From: an uncultured Oscillibacter sp.
GTDB lineage: Bacteria; Bacillota; Clostridia; Oscillospirales; Oscillospiraceae
Assembly (NCBI GenBank): GCA_902490355.1
Contig: CABUDN010000005.1
Location: 1 to 39,935, forward strand
DNA length: 39,935 bases
Reading direction: 5' to 3'
Shown: in pieces, positions 23,166 through 30,793 of the stretch
How positions within the stretch are numbered: position 1 is the first letter of the stretch
Layout of the letters: every line of letters begins with the position of its first letter
Program-made: the position numbers and the translations under genes
The notes under the pieces: model-generated
What the model was told of the DNA's origin: nothing
Database searches by the model: none
The model's input: the letters and a program-made list of their open reading frames with translations, nothing else

Positions 23166-24262
23166 ACGGAGAAGAATGCCTGATTTGCAAGGCACCTTTG
23201 GAATACCTGACGCAGGAGCAGGAAATGGAGTGCGCCATCTGCCATCGGAAGGAGCGCAGCAAGACCCGCTGCGTGAACGGACACTATGTATGCAGCGACT
23301 GCCACACCCAGGGAATGGACAGCATTTTCGGATTGTGCCTTTCGGAGACTTCCGCTGACCCGGTGGCCATCGTCCGCCGGATGATGGATCTGCCCTTTTG
23401 CCATATGCACGGCCCGGAGCACCATGTGATGGTAGGGGCGGCACTGCTGACCGCCTATCGGAATGCAGGCGGCACGCTGGATCTGGAGGCGGCCCTTCGG
23501 GAGATATACAGCCGGGGCAAAGAGGTCCCCGGCGGCGCCTGCGGTTTCTGGGGTGCCTGCGGGGCGGGCATCAGCGCGGGGCAGTTCGTGGCCATCGCCA
23601 CAAACTCCACGCCCCTGGCCCGGGAGCCCTGGGGGCTGAGCAATCAAATGACTGCCCGGGCGTTGGAGAGCATCGGCAAGGCAGGCGGTCCCCGGTGCTG
23701 CAAACGGGATTCCTTTTTGGCAATCCTTGCCGCCGTGGAGTTTGCCCGGGAGCATCTGGGGGTGGAGATGGAGCGGACGGTCCCGGTCTGCTCCTACAGT
23801 GCACAGAACAACCAGTGCATCGGCAAGCGCTGTCCCTTTTCCGCGGCAGGTCACAAAAAGCCCACGGTGGCTTTCCTTTGTGTACACAATTCCTGCCGAA
23901 GCCAGATTGCGGAGGCCCTGGGCAAACAGCTGGCCGGCGATGTGTTCGACAGCGTTTCCGCCGGTACCGAACCGGGCCCCCGGATCAATCCCGATGCGGT
24001 GCGATTGATGAAGCAGGTCTACGGCATTGATATGGAGCAGACCCAGTACAATAAGCCCCTCGACCAACTGCCGGATGTGGATATCGTGGTTACCATGGGC
24101 TGCAATGTGCAATGTCCCACCATGCCCTGTTCCCATCGGGAGGATTGGGGACTGGACGATCCCAGCGGCAGGGAGGACGGCGTGTTCCTTGCGGTCATGG
24201 CCCGGATTGAGGAAAAGATACTGGACCTCAAGCGGCGCATCCAGATGGGCGAGCTGGGATAA
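23162..24262 (+). CDS. DUF5714 and arsenate-reductase (LMW phosphatase) fusion
   Basis: This 366-aa two-domain protein has an N-terminal Cys-rich part (Cys6, 9, 24, 27, 37, 44, 47, zinc-ribbon-like) leading into a DUF5714 region to about residue 225. The C-terminal domain (235-366) is a thioredoxin-coupled ArsC. It has the C-x5-R loop CVHNSCR (240-246), redox cysteines in TMGCNVQC (314 and 318, plus 323), and HREDWGLDDPSG, the ArsC counterpart of WGFDDP. ArsC reduces arsenate to arsenite using thioredoxin. I see no ArsR or arsenite pump beside it. The start is TTG at 23162, nine bases from GGGAGGA. Confidence 0.88.
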   Translation: MNGEECLICKAPLEYLTQEQEMECAICHRKERSKTRCVNGHYVCSDCHTQGMDSIFGLCLSETSADPVAIVRRMMDLPFCHMHGPEHHVMVGAALLTAYRNAGGTLDLEAALREIYSRGKEVPGGACGFWGACGAGISAGQFVAIATNSTPLAREPWGLSNQMTARALESIGKAGGPRCCKRDSFLAILAAVEFAREHLGVEMERTVPVCSYSAQNNQCIGKRCPFSAAGHKKPTVAFLCVHNSCRSQIAEALGKQLAGDVFDSVSAGTEPGPRINPDAVRLMKQVYGIDMEQTQYNKPLDQLPDVDIVVTMGCNVQCPTMPCSHREDWGLDDPSGREDGVFLAVMARIEEKILDLKRRIQMGELG

Positions 24263-24267
24263 TTTGA

Positions 24268-24315
24268 ACCCCCGGAGCTTCTGCTTTTTCAGAAGTTCCG
24301 GGGGTCCTTTTATGC
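24268..24315. terminator. Bidirectional terminator between convergent genes
   Basis: ACCCCCGGAGCTTCTG (24268-24283) pairs with 24290-24305 across one G-U, with a 6-nt loop, followed by CCTTTTA. It lies between the ArsC-fusion stop and the end of the small minus-strand gene. Confidence 0.88.
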
Positions 24316-24516
24316 TTCCGGGGATTGCTCCAATTCTCTTTCAATGAGAGAAAGGGCGATGGTAAAGGCCTGGATACGGCGTTTGGCCAGAGTGATCTGA
24401 GATTTGCAGCGGACAGGATCTTTTCCCTCCAGGGTCTTGATCGTTTCCCGCAGCTTGTGCAGGGTGGATTCGATCTGCCGTTTTGCTTCCAGCAGCTCCT
24501 CTTTGGAATGGTTCAC
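24310..24516 (-). CDS. Small conserved helical protein (68 aa)
   Basis: This 68-aa protein is almost entirely helical and charged (NHSKEELLEAKRQIESTLHK, then TLAKRRIQAFTIALSLIERE). It looks like a short coiled-coil protein conserved in Clostridia, with no known function. The GTG start at 24516 follows AGGAGG and overlaps the stop of the PNPOx-family gene as GTGA, so it is translated with it. Confidence 0.75.
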   Translation of the reverse strand: MNHSKEELLEAKRQIESTLHKLRETIKTLEGKDPVRCKSQITLAKRRIQAFTIALSLIERELEQSPEA

Positions 24517-25061
24517 GCTGTGCCTCCTGAAAATTGTTGCCGCTCCGTTTCGTCCAGCAGCAGAGTCTGCCGCGGGGAACAGCCCAGATTCTTGAAGTCG
24601 GAAAACAGACAGTCGATGCGGGTGGGGCGAACACAGATCAGATGCATGGGATTGGAGAGCTTGCGCAGCGTTTCCAGGGGAATGTTCTTCCATGCGGCGT
24701 GGGCATTGTATGCTTCGCTGAACGGTTCCACCAGCTCCGCCAACCCCATGACCTGCATTCCATGGAGCGTTCCAAACCCCTCATACCGGTCAAAGATGGC
24801 CAGACACACATGGGGGTTCTTCTCAAGGCCGATGAATTTCTTTCCGCCCTCGCTGAACATCCAGAAACAGCTGTCGTGCCAGCCATACTCGATGGGGGTA
24901 CAGCGCACGTAGTCCCCGGTTCCGGTGGCCAGGGCGCAGGTGTTATGGGACTGGATATACGTCTCCGCCATAGTCCGCAATGTGTCATGCTCCAGCTTGA
25001 CGCCGGCAGCGTCCTTTTCCTCCCAGTAGCGGGCGGCGGCTTGATACTCCTCAGCTGTCAT
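24513..25061 (-). CDS. Pyridoxamine 5'-phosphate oxidase family protein
   Basis: This is a 182-aa FMN-binding split-barrel protein. Motifs include THNTCALATG-like TCALATG, FSEGGKKFIGLEKNPHVCL and GMQVMGLAELVE, standard for the PNPOx-like family of small flavoproteins that includes nitroimidazole-type reductases. It lacks any sign of being the true PdxH. ATG at 25061 follows GGGAGGA; an upstream in-frame reading would lose the ribosome site. It is divergent from the XRE regulator and coupled to a 68-aa helical protein. Confidence 0.88.
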   Translation of the reverse strand: MTAEEYQAAARYWEEKDAAGVKLEHDTLRTMAETYIQSHNTCALATGTGDYVRCTPIEYGWHDSCFWMFSEGGKKFIGLEKNPHVCLAIFDRYEGFGTLHGMQVMGLAELVEPFSEAYNAHAAWKNIPLETLRKLSNPMHLICVRPTRIDCLFSDFKNLGCSPRQTLLLDETERQQFSGGTA

Positions 25062-25150
25062 ACAGATTCCTCCCAACTTCATTTTCTCCAGTATAGCACG
25101 CCGCCGGAAAAAATGGCAGGAATCCGGGCGAAAGTGATGACGTTCCTTGG

Positions 25151-25179
25151 TGGATTTTTTGCCGCTTGAACGGTATACT
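25151..25179 (+). promoter_or_regulatory. Candidate promoter of the XRE regulator gene
   Basis: TGGATT (25151-25156), 17 nt, TATACT (25174-25179), upstream of AGGAGG at 25201. A second TATACT lies on the opposite strand at 25090-25095 and may serve the divergent PNPOx-family gene. Confidence 0.42.
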
Positions 25180-25215
25180 GGAGCACAGAAAGTGCAACAG
25201 CAGGAGGAAACCGTT

Positions 25216-25665
25216 ATGAGTTTGGGAAGCAGTTTCTATCACGCGCGGAAAAAGAGCGGACTTTCACAGGAAAATGTGGCTGAAAAGCTGGGGGTCAGCC
25301 GCCAGACCATCTCCAAATGGGAGACCAATGAGACCCTGCCGGATATCCGGCAGTCCAAACGGCTGGCTATGCTCTATCATATGACCCTGGATGAGCTGAT
25401 TGAGTATGACTTTGATGAGCAGCAGGCGCAGCAGATGATCGAAAGCGTCAGCGATGAGGCCCAGTCCCGGATCGACTGGAACAAGGTATGGAGCAAGAAA
25501 TATCCGGTGCTGGCCACCTACCACAAAACGGTGCGCATCCAAGACTATGCCCCTGTGCTGCGGGAGATGCTGACGCAGCTGCGGGTGGACTATGGCTACA
25601 ACAATACCGATGCGCTTTTGGTGCTCAAAGACATTCTGGCCCGGGTATGGAAGGGACAGATGTAA
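25216..25665 (+). CDS. XRE family helix-turn-helix regulator
   Basis: This 149-aa protein has the helix-turn-helix at residues 17-43 (SQENVAEKLGVSRQTISKWE), highly typical of XRE/Cro proteins. The C-terminal ~100 residues form a conserved acidic and aromatic region without a known ligand. AGGAGG precedes the ATG at 25216. It is divergent from the PNPOx-family gene and may control it. Downstream to 25888 I see nothing I can support. Confidence 0.9.
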   Translation: MSLGSSFYHARKKSGLSQENVAEKLGVSRQTISKWETNETLPDIRQSKRLAMLYHMTLDELIEYDFDEQQAQQMIESVSDEAQSRIDWNKVWSKKYPVLATYHKTVRIQDYAPVLREMLTQLRVDYGYNNTDALLVLKDILARVWKGQM

Positions 25666-25888
25666 GGAACGTGAATCCGCGGCAAGGGCCATGGTCCTGT
25701 TTGGGTCATAGCACCGGAATGAGTCCGGGCTGCGCAGATCACAAGCGCATTTCCGGCCGTGTTGTTTGCCGGGGTACATTGGTGTGACGCAATACCGGCT
25801 GACTGCCGAAAAAAGTCCGGACGCGGCTGCGGCCTGCGGAAGGCCGGATTCCATCATCTCCGGTCGTTGTTCTGCGCGGTGTGCGCCT

Positions 25889-26239
25889 CTATTTTCGCAG
25901 GATCTGCTCCATGGATTTTCCCTTGGCCAGTTCATCGACCAGCTTGTCCAGATATCGGATTTCCCGCATCAGGGGATCTTCGATTTCCTCCACCTTGACG
26001 CCGCATACTTTGCCCGTGATGAGGATGCGGTTCGGGTTCATGGCGGGGGCGCTGCGGAAAAAGTCGCCATAGCTGGTATCGGATTGCTCCAGGCGGGCGA
26101 TGTCCTCGGTGGAGTATCCGGTGAGCCAGGCGGTTACCTGGTCTACCTCTTCCCGGGTACGTCCCTTCCTTTCAGCTTTGTTCACCAGCAAGGAGTACAG
26201 TTTTCCAAAGGGCATTTGCGTGACATCGATACGCGGCAT
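25889..26239 (-). CDS. DUF2200 domain protein
   Basis: This 116-aa protein matches the DUF2200 pattern: VTQMPFGKLYSLLVNKAERKG, VDQVTAWLTGYS and ITGKVCGVKVEEIEDPLMRE. The family is widespread in bacteria and uncharacterised. ATG at 26239 follows GGGAGG. It appears monocistronic; no regulator is attached. The adjacent gap 26240-26463 holds only the palindrome at 26411-26440. Confidence 0.9.
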   Translation of the reverse strand: MPRIDVTQMPFGKLYSLLVNKAERKGRTREEVDQVTAWLTGYSTEDIARLEQSDTSYGDFFRSAPAMNPNRILITGKVCGVKVEEIEDPLMREIRYLDKLVDELAKGKSMEQILRK

Positions 26240-26410
26240 GGTGTCAACCTCCCAACAGGACTTCTCTAAAAATAAGCAGGAGCGGATGCAATTGAGCAAG
26301 CAATCCATAAGAACACGGATCCGCCGGGACAGGCCCAGGGACGCGTTTGCATTATTTTATATCCGGTTCCATACAGCGTCAATGGTTGTTCCAAAGGACA
26401 GCTGCGATCA

Positions 26411-26440
26411 AACAGCCGCAAGCAATTGCTTGCGGCTGTT
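26411..26440 (-). terminator. 30-bp perfect palindrome, probable terminator of the trx operon
   Basis: Bases 26411-26440 are a perfect palindrome (15 bp each arm, left arm AACAGCCGCAAGCAA). On the minus strand it follows the DUF6132 stop by 23 nt and is followed by TTTGAT, a short T tail. Termination of trxA-trxB-DUF6132 is likely. Confidence 0.75.
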
Positions 26441-26463
26441 CTGTTTCAATATGAATATGCGGT

Positions 26464-26679
26464 TTATGGTTTGCTGTTTTTCTGACAATTGCCGGATCCA
26501 AACACGCTGGAGAGAAGCCAGCCTACCAGAGCCATGTAGATGATCGAAGTGAACGGACTGGAGGTGATGGCGCAGGAGCCGGTGGTGCAGCCTGCCAAAG
26601 TATAATAGGTGAGTCCCACCAGTCCGCCGCCCAGGGTAAACAGGCCCGGCCGCAGCCACTTCTTCATGCGCGCTTTCAT
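26464..26679 (-). CDS. DUF6132 family small membrane protein
   Basis: This 71-aa protein has two hydrophobic helices and the segment AGCTTGSCAITSSPFTSIIY. A C-x(n)-C-x-ITSNP-like loop of this kind is typical of DUF6132, which is often found near rhodanese or thioredoxin genes. It starts one base after the trxB stop, so co-translation is certain in outline. A role in sulfur or thiol chemistry at the membrane is inferred from neighbours only. Confidence 0.85.
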   Translation of the reverse strand: MKARMKKWLRPGLFTLGGGLVGLTYYTLAGCTTGSCAITSSPFTSIIYMALVGWLLSSVFGSGNCQKNSKP

Positions 26680-26680
26680 C

Positions 26681-27610
26681 TCAGAATCCTCCCGCCAGGA
26701 ACTCCTCCGCCATGTGGACTGCCGTGGCTCCGTCGGCTACTGCCGTGACCACCTGGCGCAGGGGCTTTGTCCGCACATCGCCTACGGCATAAACACCGGG
26801 GAGGTTGGTTGCGGTGGTTTCGTCCGCAATGATGTAGCCGCTGCGGTCCAGGTCCAGCTGCCCCTGCACCAGTTCGGTGGCGGGAGTTCTGCCCACACTG
26901 ATGAACACGCCGTCGCAGGGAATGGTGTCCTCTTCGCCGGTATCGACGTTCTTCAGCTTGATACCGGTCAGCTTATCCTCATGAAGCAGCTCGGTGACCA
27001 CGCTGTTCCAGCGAAATTCCAGATTCTCCGCCTGCATCAGAGGTTCGTGGTAGATCTTGGTGGCCCGCAGGGTATCCCGGCGGTGAACCAGAATCACCTT
27101 TTGGGCGATGCGGCTGAGCAGCATGGCGTCTGCGGCGGCGGAGTTGCCTCCGCCTACAACCACCACGGTTTTGCCCTTGTAGCGCATTCCGTCGCAGGCA
27201 GCGCAGTAGGCTACGCCGCGCCCCGTGAGGGCGGATTCATAAGGGAGACCCAGCTCCCGGGGATTGGCGCCTGTGGCCAGCACCACAGTTCTGGCATGGA
27301 AGGTACCTTCGCTGGTTTCCAGCACCTTGGGAGAGGCGGTGAGATCCATGCGCTCCACCTGGGCATACGCGCTCTTGGCACCGAAGCGCTCTGCCTGCTG
27401 CTGCATCTTCTCCGCCAGAGTGAAGCCGTCAATCCCATCCTCGAAGCCGGGGTAATTATCGATCATTTGGGTCAGTGCCATCTGTCCGCCGGCGGAGAGT
27501 TTTTCCAGCACCAGGGTGTCCAGCCCGGCCCGGGCGGCGTAGAGGGCTGCTGTGTAGCCGCCCGGGCCGCCGCCCACCACGATCATATCATAGACATGGA
27601 TCTCACGCAT
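26681..27610 (-). CDS. trxB: Thioredoxin-disulfide reductase
   Basis: This 309-aa FAD/NADPH enzyme carries VVGGGPGGYTAALYAARAG (FAD), redox YCAACDG (Cys136 and Cys139), VVVVGGGNSAAADA (NADPH) and the C-terminal VYAVGDVRTKP (FAD). It passes electrons from NADPH to thioredoxin. The ATG at 27610 lies inside the last codons of trxA (8-bp overlap) and follows GGAGG, giving translational coupling. All motifs of low-molecular-weight bacterial TrxB are present and length is normal. Confidence 0.97.
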   Translation of the reverse strand: MREIHVYDMIVVGGGPGGYTAALYAARAGLDTLVLEKLSAGGQMALTQMIDNYPGFEDGIDGFTLAEKMQQQAERFGAKSAYAQVERMDLTASPKVLETSEGTFHARTVVLATGANPRELGLPYESALTGRGVAYCAACDGMRYKGKTVVVVGGGNSAAADAMLLSRIAQKVILVHRRDTLRATKIYHEPLMQAENLEFRWNSVVTELLHEDKLTGIKLKNVDTGEEDTIPCDGVFISVGRTPATELVQGQLDLDRSGYIIADETTATNLPGVYAVGDVRTKPLRQVVTAVADGATAVHMAEEFLAGGF

Positions 27611-27947
27611 GGATATCGCCTCCGTACTTTGCCAGAGCTTCCTGGATGAATTGGTCGATTGCCGCTTTGGAGCCGGGGTTGACCACAGAGTCCACGGCCT
27701 TTCCGTTCTTGTACAGGATCAGCGTGGGGATGACTTCCACCCGTTCCGCCTCGGCCAGCTGGCTCTCCTCGTCAATATTGACCTTGGCTACCACCAGCCG
27801 GTCGCCGTACTCCTCGGCGATCTTTTCGTAGGCGGGGCCGATCCGGCGGCAGTAGCCGCACCAGGGAGCCCAGAAATCCACCAAAACGGGCTTGTCCCCA
27901 TTCATCATCTGCTGAAGTTGTTCTTTGTTGAGATTCATAGCCGCCAT
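27603..27947 (-). CDS. trxA: Thioredoxin
   Basis: This 114-aa thioredoxin has VDFWAPWCGYCRRIGPAYEK with the active site WCGYC in place of the usual WCGPC, and the cis-Pro loop EVIPTL. The Pro-to-Tyr change should alter redox potential. It reduces disulfides in the cytoplasm and is recycled by the overlapping trxB. The ATG at 27947 is preceded by AAAGGAG; the in-frame ATG at 27938 is the alternative. The upstream gap to 28091 has only a weak minus-strand -10 (TATACT). Confidence 0.95.
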   Translation of the reverse strand: MAAMNLNKEQLQQMMNGDKPVLVDFWAPWCGYCRRIGPAYEKIAEEYGDRLVVAKVNIDEESQLAEAERVEVIPTLILYKNGKAVDSVVNPGSKAAIDQFIQEALAKYGGDIHA

Positions 27948-28091
27948 GTTGGTCAGCTCCTTTCGTTTATTTGCCTTTAGTATATCCAGAAGCTTGGCGC
28001 TTTTCTGTGATAAGATCACCCAACAGGATTCCAATGGCCGGATGGGGCGGAAATGGATGCCGGTCTGGAAGCGGAAGAAGAGAAAAAATGC

Positions 28092-28119
28092 TTGACAAGG
28101 GGACATAAAACCATATAAT
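28092..28119 (+). promoter_or_regulatory. Consensus promoter of the TetR gene
   Basis: TTGACA (28092-28097) and TATAAT (28114-28119) are both perfect, 16 nt apart. The TetR operator begins at the last base of the -10. Confidence 0.93.
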
Positions 28120-28131
28120 GAACAATGTTCA
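28119..28131. promoter_or_regulatory. TetR operator, perfect palindrome
   Basis: TGAACAATGTTCA is a perfect palindrome around a central A and matches the TGAACA-N-TGTTCA sites common for AcrR/TetR-type regulators. It overlaps the -10 end and the expected transcription start, so the regulator should repress itself. Confidence 0.9.
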
Positions 28132-28146
28132 GATTGGAGGGATGGA

Positions 28147-28704
28147 ATGAATACCGTTGTCACATCAAAGGAGCAAATTTTGAAGGCCAGCCGGGAACTG
28201 ATCCGGCGGGAGGGATGGTCCGCAGTCAATATCCGCTCGGTGGCTGCCGGCTGCGGAGTGTCGGTGGGCTCCATTTACAACTATTTTGATTCCAAGGCCG
28301 ATCTGATTGGTGCTGTGGTGGAAAGTGTCTGGTGTGAGATTTTTCACCGGCCGGAGGATGCGGCTGTGTTTCAGGATACCCAGGCCTGTGTGACCTGGCT
28401 ATACGGAAGGATGGAATACGGAGCCAAACAATACCCCGGATTCTTTGCCCTTCATCCCGCAGGATTTGCGGGAGAAGATCCCTCCGATGGGAAGAAGCGG
28501 ATGCAGCAGGCCTGGCAGCACATGCTGGACGGACTTTGTTCTGTTTTGCGGCAGGATGCCAACATCCGGCCGGACGCCTTTACGGAACAGTTTACGGTGG
28601 AGAACTTTGCGGATCTTCTGTTTTCCCTGATGCTCTCGGCACTGCTGCGGCAGGAGTACGATCCCGCAGTTGTACTGGAGATGATCCGCAGGACGCTCTA
28701 TTAG
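28147..28704 (+). CDS. TetR family transcriptional regulator
   Basis: This 185-aa regulator has a typical N-terminal HTH (residues 7-55, VNIRSVAAGCGVSVGSIYNYF then DSKADLIGAV). The C-terminal ligand domain is helical with no recognisable ligand type. A perfect promoter and a perfect TGAACA-palindrome lie just upstream, so autorepression is well supported. Two unknown membrane proteins and an EFR1 ferredoxin follow on the same strand and are its likely other targets. Confidence 0.93.
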   Translation: MNTVVTSKEQILKASRELIRREGWSAVNIRSVAAGCGVSVGSIYNYFDSKADLIGAVVESVWCEIFHRPEDAAVFQDTQACVTWLYGRMEYGAKQYPGFFALHPAGFAGEDPSDGKKRMQQAWQHMLDGLCSVLRQDANIRPDAFTEQFTVENFADLLFSLMLSALLRQEYDPAVVLEMIRRTLY

Positions 28705-28772
28705 CCATTCCTCACAATGAGAAATTTCCATAGTTTCGAAAACAACCAAGATCCCCGAAAAGGAGGTGGATG

Positions 28773-29225
28773 ATGAAAGTAAAACGGAATACTCTGCTGC
28801 TTCTGGCCTGTCTGGTGTGGAGCGCGGCGGGATTCAATATCCTTCGCATTGGGCTGATGGCCTATCCGGCCTATTGGAGCATGCGCAATGGCCTGCTGTC
28901 TGTGCTGGTGTTTGCAGTGTTTGAACGGTTGATCTTCGGAAAGCTGGTGAAAAAGCACACCGAACGTGTACTGTCCTATTTGGAGGAGCGGCACTTCTTT
29001 TTGAAATTCTTCGACGGGAAGTCCTTTGCCGTGATGGCGTTCATGATGACCGGCGGCATTGCCCTGCGGGTGAGCGGCCTGGCACCGGAGCGGTTCATCG
29101 CCGTTTTCTATACCGGACTGGGCGCTGCGCTTTTGCTGGCCGGAGTGCTGTTTGGCCGCAACTACGGCAGGGCGGTTTTGGCCGGATCCGCCGCCTCCGA
29201 TCAAGTGCAGCAGGAAGGAGTGTAA
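28773..29225 (+). CDS. Unknown integral membrane protein
   Basis: This ~150-aa protein has about four hydrophobic segments (residues 8-25, 35-55, 85-103 and 112-128). It includes WSAAGFNILRIG and a charged loop HTERVLSYLEERHFFLKFFD. I do not recognise the family. ATG at 28773 is preferred over 28770 because of its spacing from AGGAGG (28761-28766). It lies 68 nt after the TetR gene and 3 nt before the next membrane protein, so the two are co-translated and probably act together. Confidence 0.78.
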   Translation: MKVKRNTLLLLACLVWSAAGFNILRIGLMAYPAYWSMRNGLLSVLVFAVFERLIFGKLVKKHTERVLSYLEERHFFLKFFDGKSFAVMAFMMTGGIALRVSGLAPERFIAVFYTGLGAALLLAGVLFGRNYGRAVLAGSAASDQVQQEGV

Positions 29226-29228
29226 CGT

Positions 29229-29900
29229 ATGCAGGCAATCATGGAAACCCTGTTTGATGTGGTTTATTTGACGTTGGTCATTACCATCGGGCTTCGGATG
29301 ATCCGGGGCAGTCAGGGAAATGGACAGTTTCAGCTGTTCGGCTTCATGGCGGTGGTGCTGGGAGCGGGCGACGCATTCCATTTGATTCCACGAGCGGTTG
29401 CCCTGTGCACCACGGGCCTGGAATACTATACCGCTGCGCTGGGAATGGGGAAGTGGATTACCTCCATCACCATGACGATTTTTTATGTACTGCTTTACTA
29501 TGTGTGGCGGCAGCGGTATCATATTACGGGAAAGCGTGGTTTGACCGCCGCTGTGTATGTTCTGGCCGGTCTGCGGATCCTTCTTTGCATGATGCCGCAG
29601 AATCAGTGGCTCAGTGCCGATGCACCCCTCTCCTGGGGCATTTACCGCAACATTCCCTTTGCCTTGTTGGGAATTCTGGTCATCGTGCTGTTCTATCGCA
29701 GTGCCAGGGAGCAGGGGGACCGGGCGTTTGGCTGGATGTGGCTGACCATTGTGTTGAGCTTTGCCTTCTATATCCCGGTGGTCTTGTGGGCAGATACCAT
29801 TCCGATGATTGGGATGCTGATGATCCCCAAAACCTGTGCATATGTCTGGACGGTGCTCATCGGGTATTTTGCCATGAAACGGGAGAATGGCCTGAAATAG
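29229..29900 (+). CDS. Unknown polytopic membrane protein
   Basis: This 223-aa protein has about six to seven transmembrane helices and a conserved-looking GDAFHLIPRAVAL motif after the second helix. I recall similar proteins in many Clostridia with no assigned function. The start follows the upstream stop by 3 nt. Paired with the preceding membrane protein and ruled by a TetR repressor, a transport or lipid-related role is possible; this is inference. Confidence 0.82.
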   Translation: MQAIMETLFDVVYLTLVITIGLRMIRGSQGNGQFQLFGFMAVVLGAGDAFHLIPRAVALCTTGLEYYTAALGMGKWITSITMTIFYVLLYYVWRQRYHITGKRGLTAAVYVLAGLRILLCMMPQNQWLSADAPLSWGIYRNIPFALLGILVIVLFYRSAREQGDRAFGWMWLTIVLSFAFYIPVVLWADTIPMIGMLMIPKTCAYVWTVLIGYFAMKRENGLK

Positions 29901-29967
29901 CTGAAGAACCAAAGCGTGTTGGACGAACAGAAAGAACCGGTATGAGTTTTACAAGGAGGATGCGTAC

Positions 29968-30729
29968 ATGAAGTGCTATGAGATTACGTTCAGCCCCACG
30001 GGCGGCACTCAAAAGGCTGCCGATCTGCTGACAAGGGAATTGAGCGGTGAGTACACGGCGGTGGATTTGACGGAGCGGGATGCGGATTTCTCCGCAGCTG
30101 CGTTTGCTGCGGAGGATCTGGCGGTGATTGCCGTGCCGTCTTACGGCGGCCGGGTGCCCGCGGCGGCGGTAGAGAGATTGGGCACCCTGAAGGGAAACGG
30201 CGCGCGGGCAGTACTGGTGTGCGTATATGGAAACCGGGCCTATGAGGACACGCTCGCAGAGCTGGAAGATGCTGCCGTGCAGGCGGGATTTCGTGTGATT
30301 GCCGCGGTGGCGGCCATTGCGGAGCACTCCGTCATCCGCCGTTATGCCGCCGGACGGCCGGATGCGGAAGATGAAAAGCAGCTTCAGGCGTTTGCGGCCA
30401 AGATCCGGGAGAAACTTGCTGCCGGAGATGATGCAAAGCCCGCCATTCCCGGCAACCGGCCTTATAAGAAGGCCGGCGGTACGGGAATGGTGCCCAAGCC
30501 CGACAAGGCGTGCAACCACTGCGGGCTTTGTGCCAAGAAGTGCCCGGTAGGTGCCATTGATCCCCAGAATCCCCAGAATACGGATAAGGACCTTTGTATC
30601 TCCTGCATGCGGTGTGTGGCCATCTGCCCCCAGTCGGCCCGGAAGGTCAACCCTGTCATGCTGGCAGCAGCGGATCTGATGCTGAAGAAAGTTTGCACGG
30701 ACCGAAAAGAAGGGGAACTGTACATCTGA
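29968..30729 (+). CDS. EFR1 family ferredoxin (flavodoxin plus 2[4Fe-4S])
   Basis: This is a 253-aa protein. Residues 1-155 form a flavodoxin-like domain (ITFSPTGGTQKAADLL at the phosphate loop, VPSYGGRVP). Residues about 175-225 carry two ferredoxin clusters, CNHCGLCAKKCP and CISCMRCVAICP. This layout is the EFR1 family of clostridial electron carriers. It would accept or donate low-potential electrons in the cytoplasm. AAGGAGG-type spacing precedes the ATG. It is followed by the bidirectional terminator at 30741. Confidence 0.93.
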   Translation: MKCYEITFSPTGGTQKAADLLTRELSGEYTAVDLTERDADFSAAAFAAEDLAVIAVPSYGGRVPAAAVERLGTLKGNGARAVLVCVYGNRAYEDTLAELEDAAVQAGFRVIAAVAAIAEHSVIRRYAAGRPDAEDEKQLQAFAAKIREKLAAGDDAKPAIPGNRPYKKAGGTGMVPKPDKACNHCGLCAKKCPVGAIDPQNPQNTDKDLCISCMRCVAICPQSARKVNPVMLAAADLMLKKVCTDRKEGELYI

Positions 30730-30740
30730 ACAGAGGGCGG

Positions 30741-30775
30741 AAAAGCCGGAGACCATATATGGTCTCCGGCTTTTT
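30741..30775. terminator. Bidirectional terminator, 34-bp perfect palindrome
   Basis: Bases 30741-30774 are perfectly palindromic (17 bp arms, AAAAGCCGGAGACCATA with its complement) and end in T5. It separates the EFR1 gene from the convergent OGG-like gene. Confidence 0.95.
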
Positions 30776-30793
30776 GCGTATGGTTTGCAGCGG

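Noticed and set aside
25666..25888. Possible small gene or RNA between XRE and DUF2200 genes
   Set aside because: Short open frames there have no ribosome site and only weak 5-bp hairpins; nothing supportable.
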